Positions 53,696 to 62,505 of a stretch of 64,000 nt of DNA are shown one piece after another. Under the pieces are notes generated by a model that was not told the DNA's origin, did not search any database, and saw nothing but the letters and a program-made list of their open reading frames with translations. A program made the translations under genes and the position numbers. The stretch's first letter is position 1, and the number at the start of each line of letters is the position of its first letter. The DNA comes from Ruegeria arenilitoris (GTDB lineage: Bacteria > Pseudomonadota > Alphaproteobacteria > Rhodobacterales > Rhodobacteraceae): positions 416,610 to 480,609 of the forward strand of contig NZ_WPZQ01000003.1 in the NCBI RefSeq assembly GCF_013030265.1, given 5' to 3'.

Positions 53696-55930
53696 TTAAC
53701 GCGAAACCTTTTTCAGATGTCGCGCGTGGCTGAACATTACATGCTCTGACGGAACATCAGTCCGGAAATCAGCAACCCGTCCCGGCAGCTTTCTGTAAAA
53801 ACCTGCAAGGCCGGACTCAACACCTTCAGCCAGATCGCGGCATTCGCTGCAAAGTTCTTCGATGAAAACCTGAGACTGACGATCCCTGATTGCGGCAACC
53901 AGATTCTGGTGTGCGCTCTCCAATTCGGAAAACACCGGACTTTGTGCCAGTTCTTGATCGCCTATCAAGACAAACACAGGTTCTGGTTTGCTTTTTCCCT
54001 TGAGGTCAACAAAACCTGCCTCAAGCATCGCCAATTCCTGACCGGCAGCATGAAACACCGCGCTTGAGACGAGGATATCATAGTCAACGTGGCGACAATT
54101 CTGTTCGACCCGAGCGGCTACATTCACGACATCCCCGATCACGGTGTAATTGAAACGCCGTCGAGAGCCGATATTCCCCACACAGGCCTGACCCGTCGCC
54201 AATCCGGTGGCCAGCGCGATTGGCGGTCGGCCCTGCATCACGTCTGATGTATTGAATTTGACCAAGGCCCGCCGCATCAGCAACGCGGCCTGCGCAGCCC
54301 TCAGGGGATGACCCTCGACCTGCAAGGGTGCATTCCAGAACGCCATCACCGCGTCACCGATAAACTTATCGATCGTTCCGCGCTCAGTCAGAATCTGATC
54401 GCCCAGTTCAGAAAACAGGTCATTCAACACCGTCACCAAATCGGTTGCTGACGTTGATTCCGCCAGCGTGGTAAATCCCCGGATATCCGAAAACATCACC
54501 GTTATTTCCTGCGTCGTGCCGCCCAGCTCCAGCTGATGGCCATGCGCATCCATCTCATCCAGAATTTCCGGCGCAACATAATGCGAGAATATTCGGCGGA
54601 TAATACGTTTCTCGCGTTCGGTCGAAATGAACAAATAGCCTGCCAGCAAACCGAAATTAGCCATCCCGCCCAGCAAAGGAAAAGTCACATCAAAAAGAAC
54701 CAGCTGGTTCCGAAAGGCCATCCAGCTGATCCCCAGCACGATTGCGGCTGAAAACCCACCTGCCAGAAAAGAAGCAACCGCACCAAATCTGGACATGACC
54801 AGAATGACCACCAGCCCCAGAATGATAAACGCCAAAAGCTCGAGCGCTGCAGTGACATCCGACCTGCTCAGCATCTCTTCTGTCAGAACCTGTTCGATGA
54901 TCTGGGCATGTATGGAAACGCCGGGTACAGATTGCCCCAGAGCGGTTTGGCGCATATCGAACAATCCCGCGGCAGAGGTACCAACCAGAATTATTCGGCC
55001 TTCGATTTCTGCTCGCAGCGCAGGATCATCGGACCGTTGCATCACATCGTTTGCCGAAAGATACAAATCCGGTACGTCGCGTCTGTATCTGACCCAAACC
55101 TCTCCGTTTTCCGTTGTTGGCAATCGGAAACCGCCGATCTCGACAGCCAGCATGATCCCGGCCTCGTCAGGTGCGCCCTCTGCAATGATGATGGCTTCAC
55201 CCAGCGCCACCCTCAGGGCTTCGGCCCAGAGGCTTGGCAACACGCCATCCGGACTGCCCCACAAGGCCGGAACCCGCCGCACTACGCCGGTACCACCCAA
55301 TGGTGAAACATTTACTCCACCGATACCGGCCGCATCGCGGCCCAAAGGTGGTGCGGGCGGGGTCCAATGCGGCACCGCAACCAGGCCTGATGCGGGCATT
55401 TCGCCGATTTCGATGATCCCTGCCTTGGGTACAATTTCTCGGTTTGCCTGAGCTGACCGTGCAGCAACCCCCAGAATGACGGGCCAGTTGGCTATTTCGG
55501 CACCAAACAGTTCATCATTGTCGAGCTGAGCTGCGTCCTCTCCTAGGTTCAGCAAACCCGATAAGGCAGGATCATTCACCAAGCGTGAGGGAGAGTACCG
55601 GTCAGGTTCGACAAACAGCATGTCAAAAGCGATGGCAGCAGCACCATAATCTCCCAACCGCGCGACCATTTCAGCCATCAATGTTCGGGGCCAGGGCCAC
55701 TGCCCCCACTCGGCCAGAGATTCCTCATCAATATCTAAAACCCGGACCGGAAGATCCGGATTGTACTCCCTTGGCGACAACCTCTGCAGTACGTCAAAGT
55801 AAATCAGGCGCGACATTCGGACCGGATATGGATCGACGACCCGAATGAAACATCCAAGCAGGATCAATCCCAGACCGACCAGTGCAAATACCAGTCGACG
55901 GCTATTTTTCTCCTTTCTTCTGCCAGCCAA
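53696..55930 (-). CDS. CHASE2-domain class III adenylate cyclase
   Basis: A 744-residue membrane-bound sensor cyclase. One N-terminal helix (12-30), a periplasmic CHASE2 domain (31-350; VLDIDEESLAEWGQWPWPR), three membrane helices (about 360-436), then a cytoplasmic class-III cyclase with metal Asp482 (FSDIRGF) and Asp526, adenine Lys522 (DKFIGDAVMAFW) and transition-state Asn603/Arg607 (GDVVNVAAR). All look intact, so it should make cAMP in response to a periplasmic signal. Start is TTG at 55930 with GGAG six bases upstream. FecR-domain protein lies upstream in the same direction. Confidence 0.93.
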   Translation of the reverse strand: MAGRRKEKNSRRLVFALVGLGLILLGCFIRVVDPYPVRMSRLIYFDVLQRLSPREYNPDLPVRVLDIDEESLAEWGQWPWPRTLMAEMVARLGDYGAAAIAFDMLFVEPDRYSPSRLVNDPALSGLLNLGEDAAQLDNDELFGAEIANWPVILGVAARSAQANREIVPKAGIIEIGEMPASGLVAVPHWTPPAPPLGRDAAGIGGVNVSPLGGTGVVRRVPALWGSPDGVLPSLWAEALRVALGEAIIIAEGAPDEAGIMLAVEIGGFRLPTTENGEVWVRYRRDVPDLYLSANDVMQRSDDPALRAEIEGRIILVGTSAAGLFDMRQTALGQSVPGVSIHAQIIEQVLTEEMLSRSDVTAALELLAFIILGLVVILVMSRFGAVASFLAGGFSAAIVLGISWMAFRNQLVLFDVTFPLLGGMANFGLLAGYLFISTEREKRIIRRIFSHYVAPEILDEMDAHGHQLELGGTTQEITVMFSDIRGFTTLAESTSATDLVTVLNDLFSELGDQILTERGTIDKFIGDAVMAFWNAPLQVEGHPLRAAQAALLMRRALVKFNTSDVMQGRPPIALATGLATGQACVGNIGSRRRFNYTVIGDVVNVAARVEQNCRHVDYDILVSSAVFHAAGQELAMLEAGFVDLKGKSKPEPVFVLIGDQELAQSPVFSELESAHQNLVAAIRDRQSQVFIEELCSECRDLAEGVESGLAGFYRKLPGRVADFRTDVPSEHVMFSHARHLKKVSR

Positions 55931-55977
55931 ATGGATCTCCAGTCATCTGGTTGCAGGGAATGAGTTCGGCACCTGCG

Positions 55978-56916
55978 CTAGCCCTGGCTTCCGTCGCTCT
56001 GGTCCCCGGACCCGTCGCCCGAGCCTTGGCCAGAATCCGTATTCGCGCCCGGGTCCGACTGACCGGCTGGCTCCGGGTCGGATAAGTGCGGATCTGACAT
56101 GTCATCAGGTTGCGCTGGTGCCGGAGGTTCGGGACTTGATGGTGCCGCAGCAGTCGCTGTGGCGGGCGCAACCCTCTCTGCTTCTCGCTGCGGCGGGCTT
56201 GGCTGCTGTTCGGAATGCTCGGTTTGCACAGATACCTGCTGAGGCGCCCTGTCACCCGAGCACCCTTCGGCCGCCACCTGAAATGGACGCAGCAGTCTTT
56301 CTTGGGATTGAATGAACGGGAATCCCTGTTGAAGCGCCTTGTCGTATTCCGCCCGATCTATCGGTCGGCCGATATTTCCCCTCTGGCTGGTCGCAAAGAG
56401 ACTGCACTGGCGACCGGTCGAGCGGCACCCACCCCGCAGGCTGCACATTCTCACAGTACCTTCCAGAACAAGCATGGCGCTCTGGCGATCCGAATCGATC
56501 CACATATCAAAGGTTGTACCACGCACCGCCATCGTTGCTGTGGGCGTCCTGATTGAATAAGCACGCTTTCTGCTTTTGCCTGAAATGAAACGGAAACTGC
56601 CACCCAGGGCCTGAACTGCAAAGCTCTTGGCCTTGTTCTTTCCGCGCAACATCGTGACATCGAGAACCATATGCGCATTCGGGCCGATCGCAATCTTGGT
56701 TTCGTCCACAAAAATGAGCTGAACGACCCCTTTGTTGTCGGTTGCAATGGTATCACCCGAAGCAACTTCCATACCCTCGCGTATACGGATGGTCTCGCCT
56801 GCGCGTGTAATTTCCGCGCCAGGCTTGATGCTGAGAACCTTGCCAATAGAAGAAAAAACCTGCGTCGGCAGCAACAAGACAACACATAACGCAGGCAAAA
56901 CTCTTAACCAGATCAA
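55978..56916 (-). CDS. FecR-domain secreted protein
   Basis: A 312-residue protein with a signal peptide (LRVLPALCVVLLLPTQVFSS), then a FecR domain (about 45-150; ASGDTIATDNKGVVQLIFVD, RTPTATMAVRGTTFDMWID). The following region has several cysteines and the C-terminal 90 residues are Pro/Ser/Gln/Asp-rich and probably disordered. There is no anti-sigma N-terminus and no ECF sigma gene nearby, so this is a stand-alone periplasmic FecR. It precedes the CHASE2 cyclase by 47 bases; the pair is probably an operon and functional unit. Confidence 0.86.
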   Translation of the reverse strand: MIWLRVLPALCVVLLLPTQVFSSIGKVLSIKPGAEITRAGETIRIREGMEVASGDTIATDNKGVVQLIFVDETKIAIGPNAHMVLDVTMLRGKNKAKSFAVQALGGSFRFISGKSRKRAYSIRTPTATMAVRGTTFDMWIDSDRQSAMLVLEGTVRMCSLRGGCRSTGRQCSLFATSQRGNIGRPIDRAEYDKALQQGFPFIQSQERLLRPFQVAAEGCSGDRAPQQVSVQTEHSEQQPSPPQREAERVAPATATAAAPSSPEPPAPAQPDDMSDPHLSDPEPAGQSDPGANTDSGQGSGDGSGDQSDGSQG

Positions 56917-56987
56917 TCCCGAGCCCCCTTCACAACAGGTTCCTTTCAGGCGCGATGCACCTTCTGCCCGGTCTTGTCCTCAATTCG

Positions 56988-57086
56988 TATATTTACTTGA
57001 TCATTTGAAATCTAATTTTGAACAAATATGCATTAAAACGCATACAATATACAAGAATTCTATTCAAAGCCGCATATTTACCTGAT
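56988..57086. promoter_or_regulatory. AT-rich upstream region with direct repeats
   Basis: The 368-base spacer between the fecR-cyclase operon and the tRNA gene is AT-rich. Two near-identical 14-base elements, TATATTTACTTGAT (56988-57001) and CATATTTACCTGAT (57073-57086), are 85 bases apart (12 of 14 equal), and a CTGAG...CTCAG inverted pair follows. No gene is seen. Confidence 0.35.
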
Positions 57087-57284
57087 TGAAGACGCATCCG
57101 ATTCACTCAGTCATCAACTGGAATGCTGAGGTTCTAGCATACAGTTCTGCATGCTCAGGCGCACTACGAGGAAACCTTTCAATTCAATGGCCTGCTTTGA
57201 CTGACACACGTGTTTTCAGAAAAATCCCGGCCGCCTCGAAAATCGCCTTGTATCTTGGTAACAGGCAAGGATATACCCGCCAGC

Positions 57285-57374
57285 GGAGACGTGGCCGAGT
57301 GGTCGAAGGCGCTCCCCTGCTAAGGGAGTAGGCGGGAAACCGTCTCGAGGGTTCGAATCCCTTCGTCTCCGCCA
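57285..57374 (+). tRNA. tRNA-Ser(GCU)
   Basis: A 90-base class-II tRNA with long variable arm. The acceptor stem GGAGACG pairs with CGTCTCC before encoded GCCA, the T-arm holds GGTTCGAATCC, and the anticodon GCT is at 57319-57321 between CCCCT and AAGGG. It decodes AGC/AGU. No integrase or attachment duplicate is visible. Confidence 0.95.
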
Positions 57375-57441
57375 TCAATCTTTTTATTCTGACTTGTTTT
57401 ATCCCGCTTAGGGGCTGGTGTGGCGCGAATGGATTGCCACT

Positions 57442-58404
57442 TTACCGCTTTGCGGTCGAAACCCGTTTTACCTCGCCTTCTCGATTGACTGAATGCTCCT
57501 GCATCAAGACGTCGAGAAATAGCTTGGACACGCGCGTGGGTGCTGGTTGCTTGCGAGTCGCCGCTGCAAATCGGGTCCGATACCGAATTTCGTCTGGCAG
57601 CACTCTCTTCATGACACCGCCGTCGACGAATTCCTGCGCTAGGTGATCTGGCAGAAAGCCCAGGTACCGGCCGGACAGTATCAGTATGGCCAGCGCTTGT
57701 TCGCTCTGTACTTTAGCCGCCCGGCGAAAGCCTAACTGCTGACCAACAATCAGGTTGGGCGAATTCACGCTCAGGCCAGCATAGTTGAACCGGCGCAGGG
57801 CGCCCTTGCCAAATTCGGAACCCGAAGCGTCAAACAGAGGATGTTCCTTACCGCAATACAGGAACATGTTCTCACCATAAAGCGGCGCGTACTGAAGACT
57901 GGCGGATGGCCGGTGCAGTGCGATAATCCCGACATCCAGATGCCCGCTGATGACCATGGTTTCGATGACGTTGGGCGGCTCCAGCGACAGTTCGATTTGC
58001 ACGGCTGGGGCCGCTTCGTTGAACTTATGGATGGCCCGCGCCAGATGGGATTCCGGGTTTGAGGCGCATTGATCAAACAGTGCAACGCGTATCGTTCCCG
58101 CCATTTGTTGTTTGATTTCGTTCACTTCGGTCCTGAAGTGAGAAACGGATATCAGTAGGTCCTCAGCCGCGCGCAGTACTTTCCCACCATCTTCGGTCAG
58201 TGAGAACCCCGAAGGCCCGCGATTGCACAACTTCAGATCAAGCCGCAATTCCAGGTCCGAGATGTGTTTCGAGATCGTGGATTTGCCGATGTTCAGCTCG
58301 ATTTCAGCAGCTGACAATCCACCGCTTTCCACAACTGTCTTGAAAATCCGCAACAACCGAATGTCGGTATCTCCGATCCGTGTCGCAAGCGATTTGTGCT
58401 TCAT
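57442..58404 (-). CDS. LysR family regulator, probable control of the taurine/TRAP operon
   Basis: A 320-residue LysR protein with N-terminal helix-turn-helix (FKTVVESGGLSAAEIELNIG, STISKHISDLELRLDLKL) and a C-terminal ligand domain. The ATG at 58404 is preferred to a TTG at 58410. Divergent from the TRAP operon across 159 bases with GAAAC/GTTTC half-sites. Known taurine clusters use a MocR-type TauR, so a LysR here would be a different mode (inference). Confidence 0.85.
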   Translation of the reverse strand: MKHKSLATRIGDTDIRLLRIFKTVVESGGLSAAEIELNIGKSTISKHISDLELRLDLKLCNRGPSGFSLTEDGGKVLRAAEDLLISVSHFRTEVNEIKQQMAGTIRVALFDQCASNPESHLARAIHKFNEAAPAVQIELSLEPPNVIETMVISGHLDVGIIALHRPSASLQYAPLYGENMFLYCGKEHPLFDASGSEFGKGALRRFNYAGLSVNSPNLIVGQQLGFRRAAKVQSEQALAILILSGRYLGFLPDHLAQEFVDGGVMKRVLPDEIRYRTRFAAATRKQPAPTRVSKLFLDVLMQEHSVNREGEVKRVSTAKR

Positions 58405-58424
58405 TCTCAAAGTTCGCTATCTGT

Positions 58425-58479
58425 GAAACCTATCGCGCAAAGTTTAACAACCAAGAAACACTCGACACAAGTTAGTTTC
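58425..58479. promoter_or_regulatory. Possible LysR operator sites
   Basis: GAAAC at 58425-58429 and 58455-58459 and GTTTC at 58475-58479 form inverted pairs in the divergent spacer. These are plausible LysR binding sites but not proven. Confidence 0.3.
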
Positions 58480-58563
58480 ATGCCGCCGAGGCAGAATCGG
58501 ACTGGTTTAATCTCTCCCCAGGCCAGCGCGCACCTCGAAAACCAGACATATGGGAGGACATCC

Positions 58564-59580
58564 ATGTCATTCATCAATAAGCTTGGCACATTCACCGCTG
58601 CAGTATCCATGGCAGCGCTGATGGTTGCTGGCGCAGCTGACGCGAAGAACTTCAAGATCGCGGTCGGCGACAGTGCGGGCAGCCCGCAGGAAGCAACCGG
58701 CAAGTTCTTTGTCGAAGCACTGGAAGAAAAGTCGGGCGGCGCCCACACCGCCACGCTGTTCCTGAACGGTCAGCTGGGTTCGGAACAGGACACTGTGAAC
58801 GAAGCGGCCATTGGTACGCTGGACATGTCGCTGCTGGCGATCAACAACGTCACGCCGTTCTCGCCTTCGGTTGGCGTCTTCACGCTGCCTTACGTGATCC
58901 TGTCGCTGGAAGATGCCGAAACCCTGACACAGGGTCCGATCGGCCAGGAGCTGACCGAAAACACGCTGCGTGACGCAGGCGTTCGCATCATTGCCTGGAC
59001 CTACACCGGGTTCCGTCGCCTGACCAACTCGAAAAAGCCGGTCACATCCGTTGCTGACCTGCAGGATCTGGTCATCCGCGTTCCCAAGAACGAAATCATG
59101 ATCGAGACCTACAAGTCATGGGGCATCAACCCTACTCCGATGGCCTGGTCGGAAACCTTCACCGGTCTGCAGACCAAAGTTGTTGACGGTCAGGACAACC
59201 CGTACATGACCATCAACGCGATGAAGTTCTACGAAGTACAGGACCACGTCACCAACCTGCGCTACATCTTCTCGATCGAACCTCTGATCATCTCTGAGGC
59301 TGTATTCCAGAGCCTGAGCGAAGAAGACCAGCAGATCATTCTGGAAGCAGGTCAGGAAGCGACCCTGAAATCGGCTCAGTTCCTGCGCGATTCGGAAGCA
59401 GCGATCAAAGAAGAGCTGGTCGCCAAGGGCATGGAAATCGTCGATCCCGAAAATGACGAAGCCGAGTTCATCGAACTGGCAACCACTGCCGTATGGCCTC
59501 AGTTCTACGAGTCGATCGGTGGTGTTGAGAAACTGAACGCAGTTCTCGAAGCCATCGGCCGCGACCCGGTCCAGCAATAA
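58564..59580 (+). CDS. TRAP transporter substrate-binding protein (DctP family)
   Basis: A 338-residue periplasmic binding protein with a signal peptide (cleavage after GAADA) and the DctP core (LFLNGQLGSEQDTVNEAAIG; LPYVILSLEDAETL; NEIMIETYKSWGINPTPMAW; QTKVVDGQDNPYMTI). GGGAGGAC precedes the ATG. It starts the operon that ends in xsc; the substrate is probably taurine or another sulfonate (TauK-like). Confidence 0.92.
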   Translation: MSFINKLGTFTAAVSMAALMVAGAADAKNFKIAVGDSAGSPQEATGKFFVEALEEKSGGAHTATLFLNGQLGSEQDTVNEAAIGTLDMSLLAINNVTPFSPSVGVFTLPYVILSLEDAETLTQGPIGQELTENTLRDAGVRIIAWTYTGFRRLTNSKKPVTSVADLQDLVIRVPKNEIMIETYKSWGINPTPMAWSETFTGLQTKVVDGQDNPYMTINAMKFYEVQDHVTNLRYIFSIEPLIISEAVFQSLSEEDQQIILEAGQEATLKSAQFLRDSEAAIKEELVAKGMEIVDPENDEAEFIELATTAVWPQFYESIGGVEKLNAVLEAIGRDPVQQ

Positions 59581-59598
59581 TCGCCGCAGAGCGAGACA

Positions 59599-59624
59599 GA
59601 GAAGAGCGCCACGGCGCTCTTCTC
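59599..59624 (+). terminator. Intercistronic hairpin after the binding-protein gene
   Basis: A perfect 12-bp stem (59599-59610 with 59613-59624), a very short loop and ATTTC lie between the binding-protein and permease genes. Such hairpins usually keep the binding protein more abundant than the permease. Confidence 0.75.
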
Positions 59625-59647
59625 ATTTCAGGGAGGAGTGAAATCAC

Positions 59648-60184
59648 ATGTTCTGGAAATTTCTGGACAATATAGAAAGCGTCATCTGCCGGATACTGCT
59701 GTCCGGTTTCGTCTGTCTGCTGTTCGTGCAGATCGTCGCGCGCGAAGTCTTCGGCTTTTCGGTCAGCTGGATTGAGGAACTCTCAGTCTACATGTTCGTC
59801 TGGTTCGTCTATTTCGGCGCCAGCTACGCTGCCTTGAAGGGCGCTCATAACCGGGTGACTTTCCAGTTCAAATTCCTGCCTGACGGTTGGATCAAGTATA
59901 TCGAAGCCTTTGCCGATCTCTTCTGGCTCTTCTTCAATGTCTACTTCCTGTATCTGGCGACGGACTTCGTCTTCAACAAGATGAACAAGTTCTGGAAGTC
60001 CCAGACCCTGGGCGTTGAGATGAAGTATATCTACATGGTGCTGCCCATCGCTTTTGCGCTGATGACCGTCCGCATCATTCAGGTGAACTATCGCCGCCTG
60101 ATCAAGGGTGAAGACATCCATGATCCTGATCAAATCGACCTCGACGAAATCAAAGCTGCCACCGAAGCAGCCAAGCACGACTGA
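59648..60184 (+). CDS. TRAP transporter small permease (DctQ family)
   Basis: A 178-residue membrane protein with four helices, the DctQ signature around WIEELSVYMFVWFVYFGASY and a charged C-terminal tail. GGGAGGAG precedes the ATG at 59648. It forms a complex with the large permease encoded 17 bases downstream. Confidence 0.93.
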   Translation: MFWKFLDNIESVICRILLSGFVCLLFVQIVAREVFGFSVSWIEELSVYMFVWFVYFGASYAALKGAHNRVTFQFKFLPDGWIKYIEAFADLFWLFFNVYFLYLATDFVFNKMNKFWKSQTLGVEMKYIYMVLPIAFALMTVRIIQVNYRRLIKGEDIHDPDQIDLDEIKAATEAAKHD

Positions 60185-60201
60185 GGCAGGGAGGAAAAAC
60201 C

Positions 60202-61542
60202 ATGGAATCCGAAATCGTCACAATCCTGTTTGGATCGTTTCTTCTACTGCTGCTCATCGGCGCACCGATCACGGTTGCTCTGGGCGTGGCATCGCTGTTC
60301 TCGTTCCTGTACCTGGGCGATAACCCAATTAAATTCGTGCAGATCGCCTTTACCTCGGTGGGTGCTTTCCCGCTGATGGCGCTTCCTGCGTTCATTCTGG
60401 CCGGGGCCCTTATGGAGGCCGCCGGTATCTCAAAACGCCTGATCAACGTCGCTGAAAGTCTGGCCGGCCCATTCACCGGTGGTATCTCGGCGGCGACGGT
60501 CATGGCCTGTCTGTTCTTCGGCGCCATTTCGGGCTCGGGCCCGGCAACAACCGCGGCCGTCGGGATGCTGATGATCCCGGCGATGATCGACCGCGGCTAT
60601 GAGCGCGGCTATGCCTCTGCCATTACCGCTTCTTCCGGCGGCCTCGGGATCATTATTCCTCCCTCCATCCCGATGGTGATCTTCGGCATTGCCGCGCTCG
60701 GTATGGCGCCGCCTGTTGAAGCGGTCGAGAAGTTCGGCACCTTCCAGTCGGTTTCGATCTCGAAGCTGTTCATCGCGGGTTTCGTTCCGGCCTTCCTGAT
60801 CGCCACCAGCTTGCTGATCCTGAACTACTTCATGTCGAAAAAGCGCGGCTACAAAGGTGTTGCCGAAGGCTGGTCGATCCGCCACGTAGGCTGTGAAATG
60901 TACCGCGGGTTCTGGTCGCTGATGGCGCCGTTGGTGATCCTGGGCGGTATCTACACCGGCTTCTTCACTCCGACCGAGGCCGCCATTGTCGCAATCTTCT
61001 ATACGCTGTTCATCGGCGTCGTGATTTACCGCGAACTGACCTGGCAATCTCTGTTCCAGTCGCTTGAAGCGACCACATGGCTGACCGGTCGCGTTCTGCT
61101 GATCCTGTTCACTGCAACGGTCTTCGGGCGTCTGCTGGTGGAAAATCAGATCCCGGCGATCATCGCAGACTCGATGCTCAGCTTCACTGACAACCTCTAT
61201 GTCATCTGGGCGCTGATCATCTTCTTCCTGCTGTTCGTCGGCATGTTCATGGAAACACTAGCGACCATCCTGATCCTGGTTCCGGTGATGTTGCCGGTGG
61301 CCTATTCGGTAGGTATCGACCCGATCCACTTTGGCGTGGTGATGGTCTGTACGCTGGGTATCGGCTTCCAGACACCACCTCTGGGTGAAAACCTGTTCAT
61401 CGCTTCGGGTATCTCGAACATCACGATCGAACAGATCTCGCTTCGTGCGCTGCCCTTTGCGGCCGCCAACACGATCGCGATTTTCATCATCGCCTTCTTC
61501 CCAGAACTGTCACTGTGGCTTCCACGGCTGCTTGGCTACTAA
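60202..61542 (+). CDS. TRAP transporter large permease (DctM family)
   Basis: A 446-residue membrane protein with about twelve helices. Typical DctM blocks are ALPAFILAGALMEAAGIS, GAISGSGPATTAAVG and SGGLGIIIPPSIPMVIFG. GGGAGG precedes the ATG. It carries the Na+-coupled transport path, fed by the binding protein. Confidence 0.95.
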   Translation: MESEIVTILFGSFLLLLLIGAPITVALGVASLFSFLYLGDNPIKFVQIAFTSVGAFPLMALPAFILAGALMEAAGISKRLINVAESLAGPFTGGISAATVMACLFFGAISGSGPATTAAVGMLMIPAMIDRGYERGYASAITASSGGLGIIIPPSIPMVIFGIAALGMAPPVEAVEKFGTFQSVSISKLFIAGFVPAFLIATSLLILNYFMSKKRGYKGVAEGWSIRHVGCEMYRGFWSLMAPLVILGGIYTGFFTPTEAAIVAIFYTLFIGVVIYRELTWQSLFQSLEATTWLTGRVLLILFTATVFGRLLVENQIPAIIADSMLSFTDNLYVIWALIIFFLLFVGMFMETLATILILVPVMLPVAYSVGIDPIHFGVVMVCTLGIGFQTPPLGENLFIASGISNITIEQISLRALPFAAANTIAIFIIAFFPELSLWLPRLLGY

Positions 61543-61560
61543 CCCGGAAAGGATGACGAC

Positions 61561-62055
61561 ATGAAACAAATGGTAACCAACATTCTGTTTGCCACTGACT
61601 TGTCAGAAAACTCGGGTCACGCCCTGCGACATGCGGCCAGCATTGCGCAGGCAACCGGAGCCGAGATCCATGTCCTTCACGTCAACGAACCCTTGTCGGA
61701 TGACGCCAAGATCACGATGGAAATATTCATCCTGAATGAAGAGACCCGCAAAACCGCAGCTACGCGCCGTCACGAGATGGTGCGCAAGGTGCTGGCCGAG
61801 CGACAAGCCAAGTTCTGGGCACAGTTCGAAGGCGAAGATGCCAAGATCCGTGAACAGGTGACCTCGATCGAGGTCACTGACGGACATCCGGCCGAAGTCA
61901 TCCTTCGCCGTTCGGTCGAACTGGGCTGTGACCTTGTCGTGCTGGGCGCACATGATCACGGCTTCTCTCACACATTTCTCGGCACCGTCGCCAAACGCGT
62001 TTTGCGACGGTCCAAGATTCCAACGCTGATCGTCCCACATCCGGACGAGACGTAA
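61561..62055 (+). CDS. Universal stress protein (UspA family)
   Basis: A 164-residue UspA-fold protein (NILFATDLSENSGHALRHAA at the start; LVVLGAHDHGFSHTFLGTVA ending in the nucleotide loop region). UspA genes often accompany TRAP operons, as with TeaD of the ectoine transporter, where the protein modulates transport. Its gene lies 18 bases after the permease. Confidence 0.9.
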   Translation: MKQMVTNILFATDLSENSGHALRHAASIAQATGAEIHVLHVNEPLSDDAKITMEIFILNEETRKTAATRRHEMVRKVLAERQAKFWAQFEGEDAKIREQVTSIEVTDGHPAEVILRRSVELGCDLVVLGAHDHGFSHTFLGTVAKRVLRRSKIPTLIVPHPDET

Positions 62056-62081
62056 CCAACCCACTCAAAAGGAAATATACC

Positions 62082-62468
62082 ATGAGCAAAACCCTGACCG
62101 CGCAGGACCTGGCCGACACGTTCGACGCGTTCAACCGTCACGATATTGACGGTGTGATGACCCATTTTGCGGACGACTGCGTGTTCTACACCGTTGCCGG
62201 TGATGAAAAATATGGCAACAAGGTTGAAGGTGCAGAAGCCATCGCAGCTGCGTTCTCTGGCGTCTGGGCCGGAATGAAGGACGCGCACTGGGACCACCAC
62301 AGCCACTTCGTTCACGGTGACCGTGCGGTATCGGAATGGACCTTCTCGGGCACCGATGCCAACGGAATGCGGATCGAGGCCGAAGGTGCCGATCTGTTCA
62401 CCGTTCGTGACGGAAAAATCATTGTAAAGCAGGCGCTTCGCAAAACGCGCCCGATGTTCAAAGCCTGA
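62082..62468 (+). CDS. tauX: NTF2/SnoaL-like protein, probable taurine dehydrogenase small subunit
   Basis: A 128-residue protein with NTF2/SnoaL fold (DLADTFDAFNRHDIDGVMTHFADD; EWTFSGTDANGMRIEAEGAD). Taurine dehydrogenase TauXY pairs a small subunit of this size with an FAD-dependent large subunit, which follows immediately here. The assignment rests on context and general resemblance; an independent SnoaL-type role is possible. Confidence 0.6.
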   Translation: MSKTLTAQDLADTFDAFNRHDIDGVMTHFADDCVFYTVAGDEKYGNKVEGAEAIAAAFSGVWAGMKDAHWDHHSHFVHGDRAVSEWTFSGTDANGMRIEAEGADLFTVRDGKIIVKQALRKTRPMFKA

Positions 62469-62505
62469 TCCGCCGCCCTGCGCGCAGCCCCGGAGAAAAA
62501 CAAGA

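Noticed and set aside
57285..57374. tRNA-Ser as integration site of a genomic island
   Set aside because: No integrase, no 3' duplicate of the tRNA and no change of gene type beside it.
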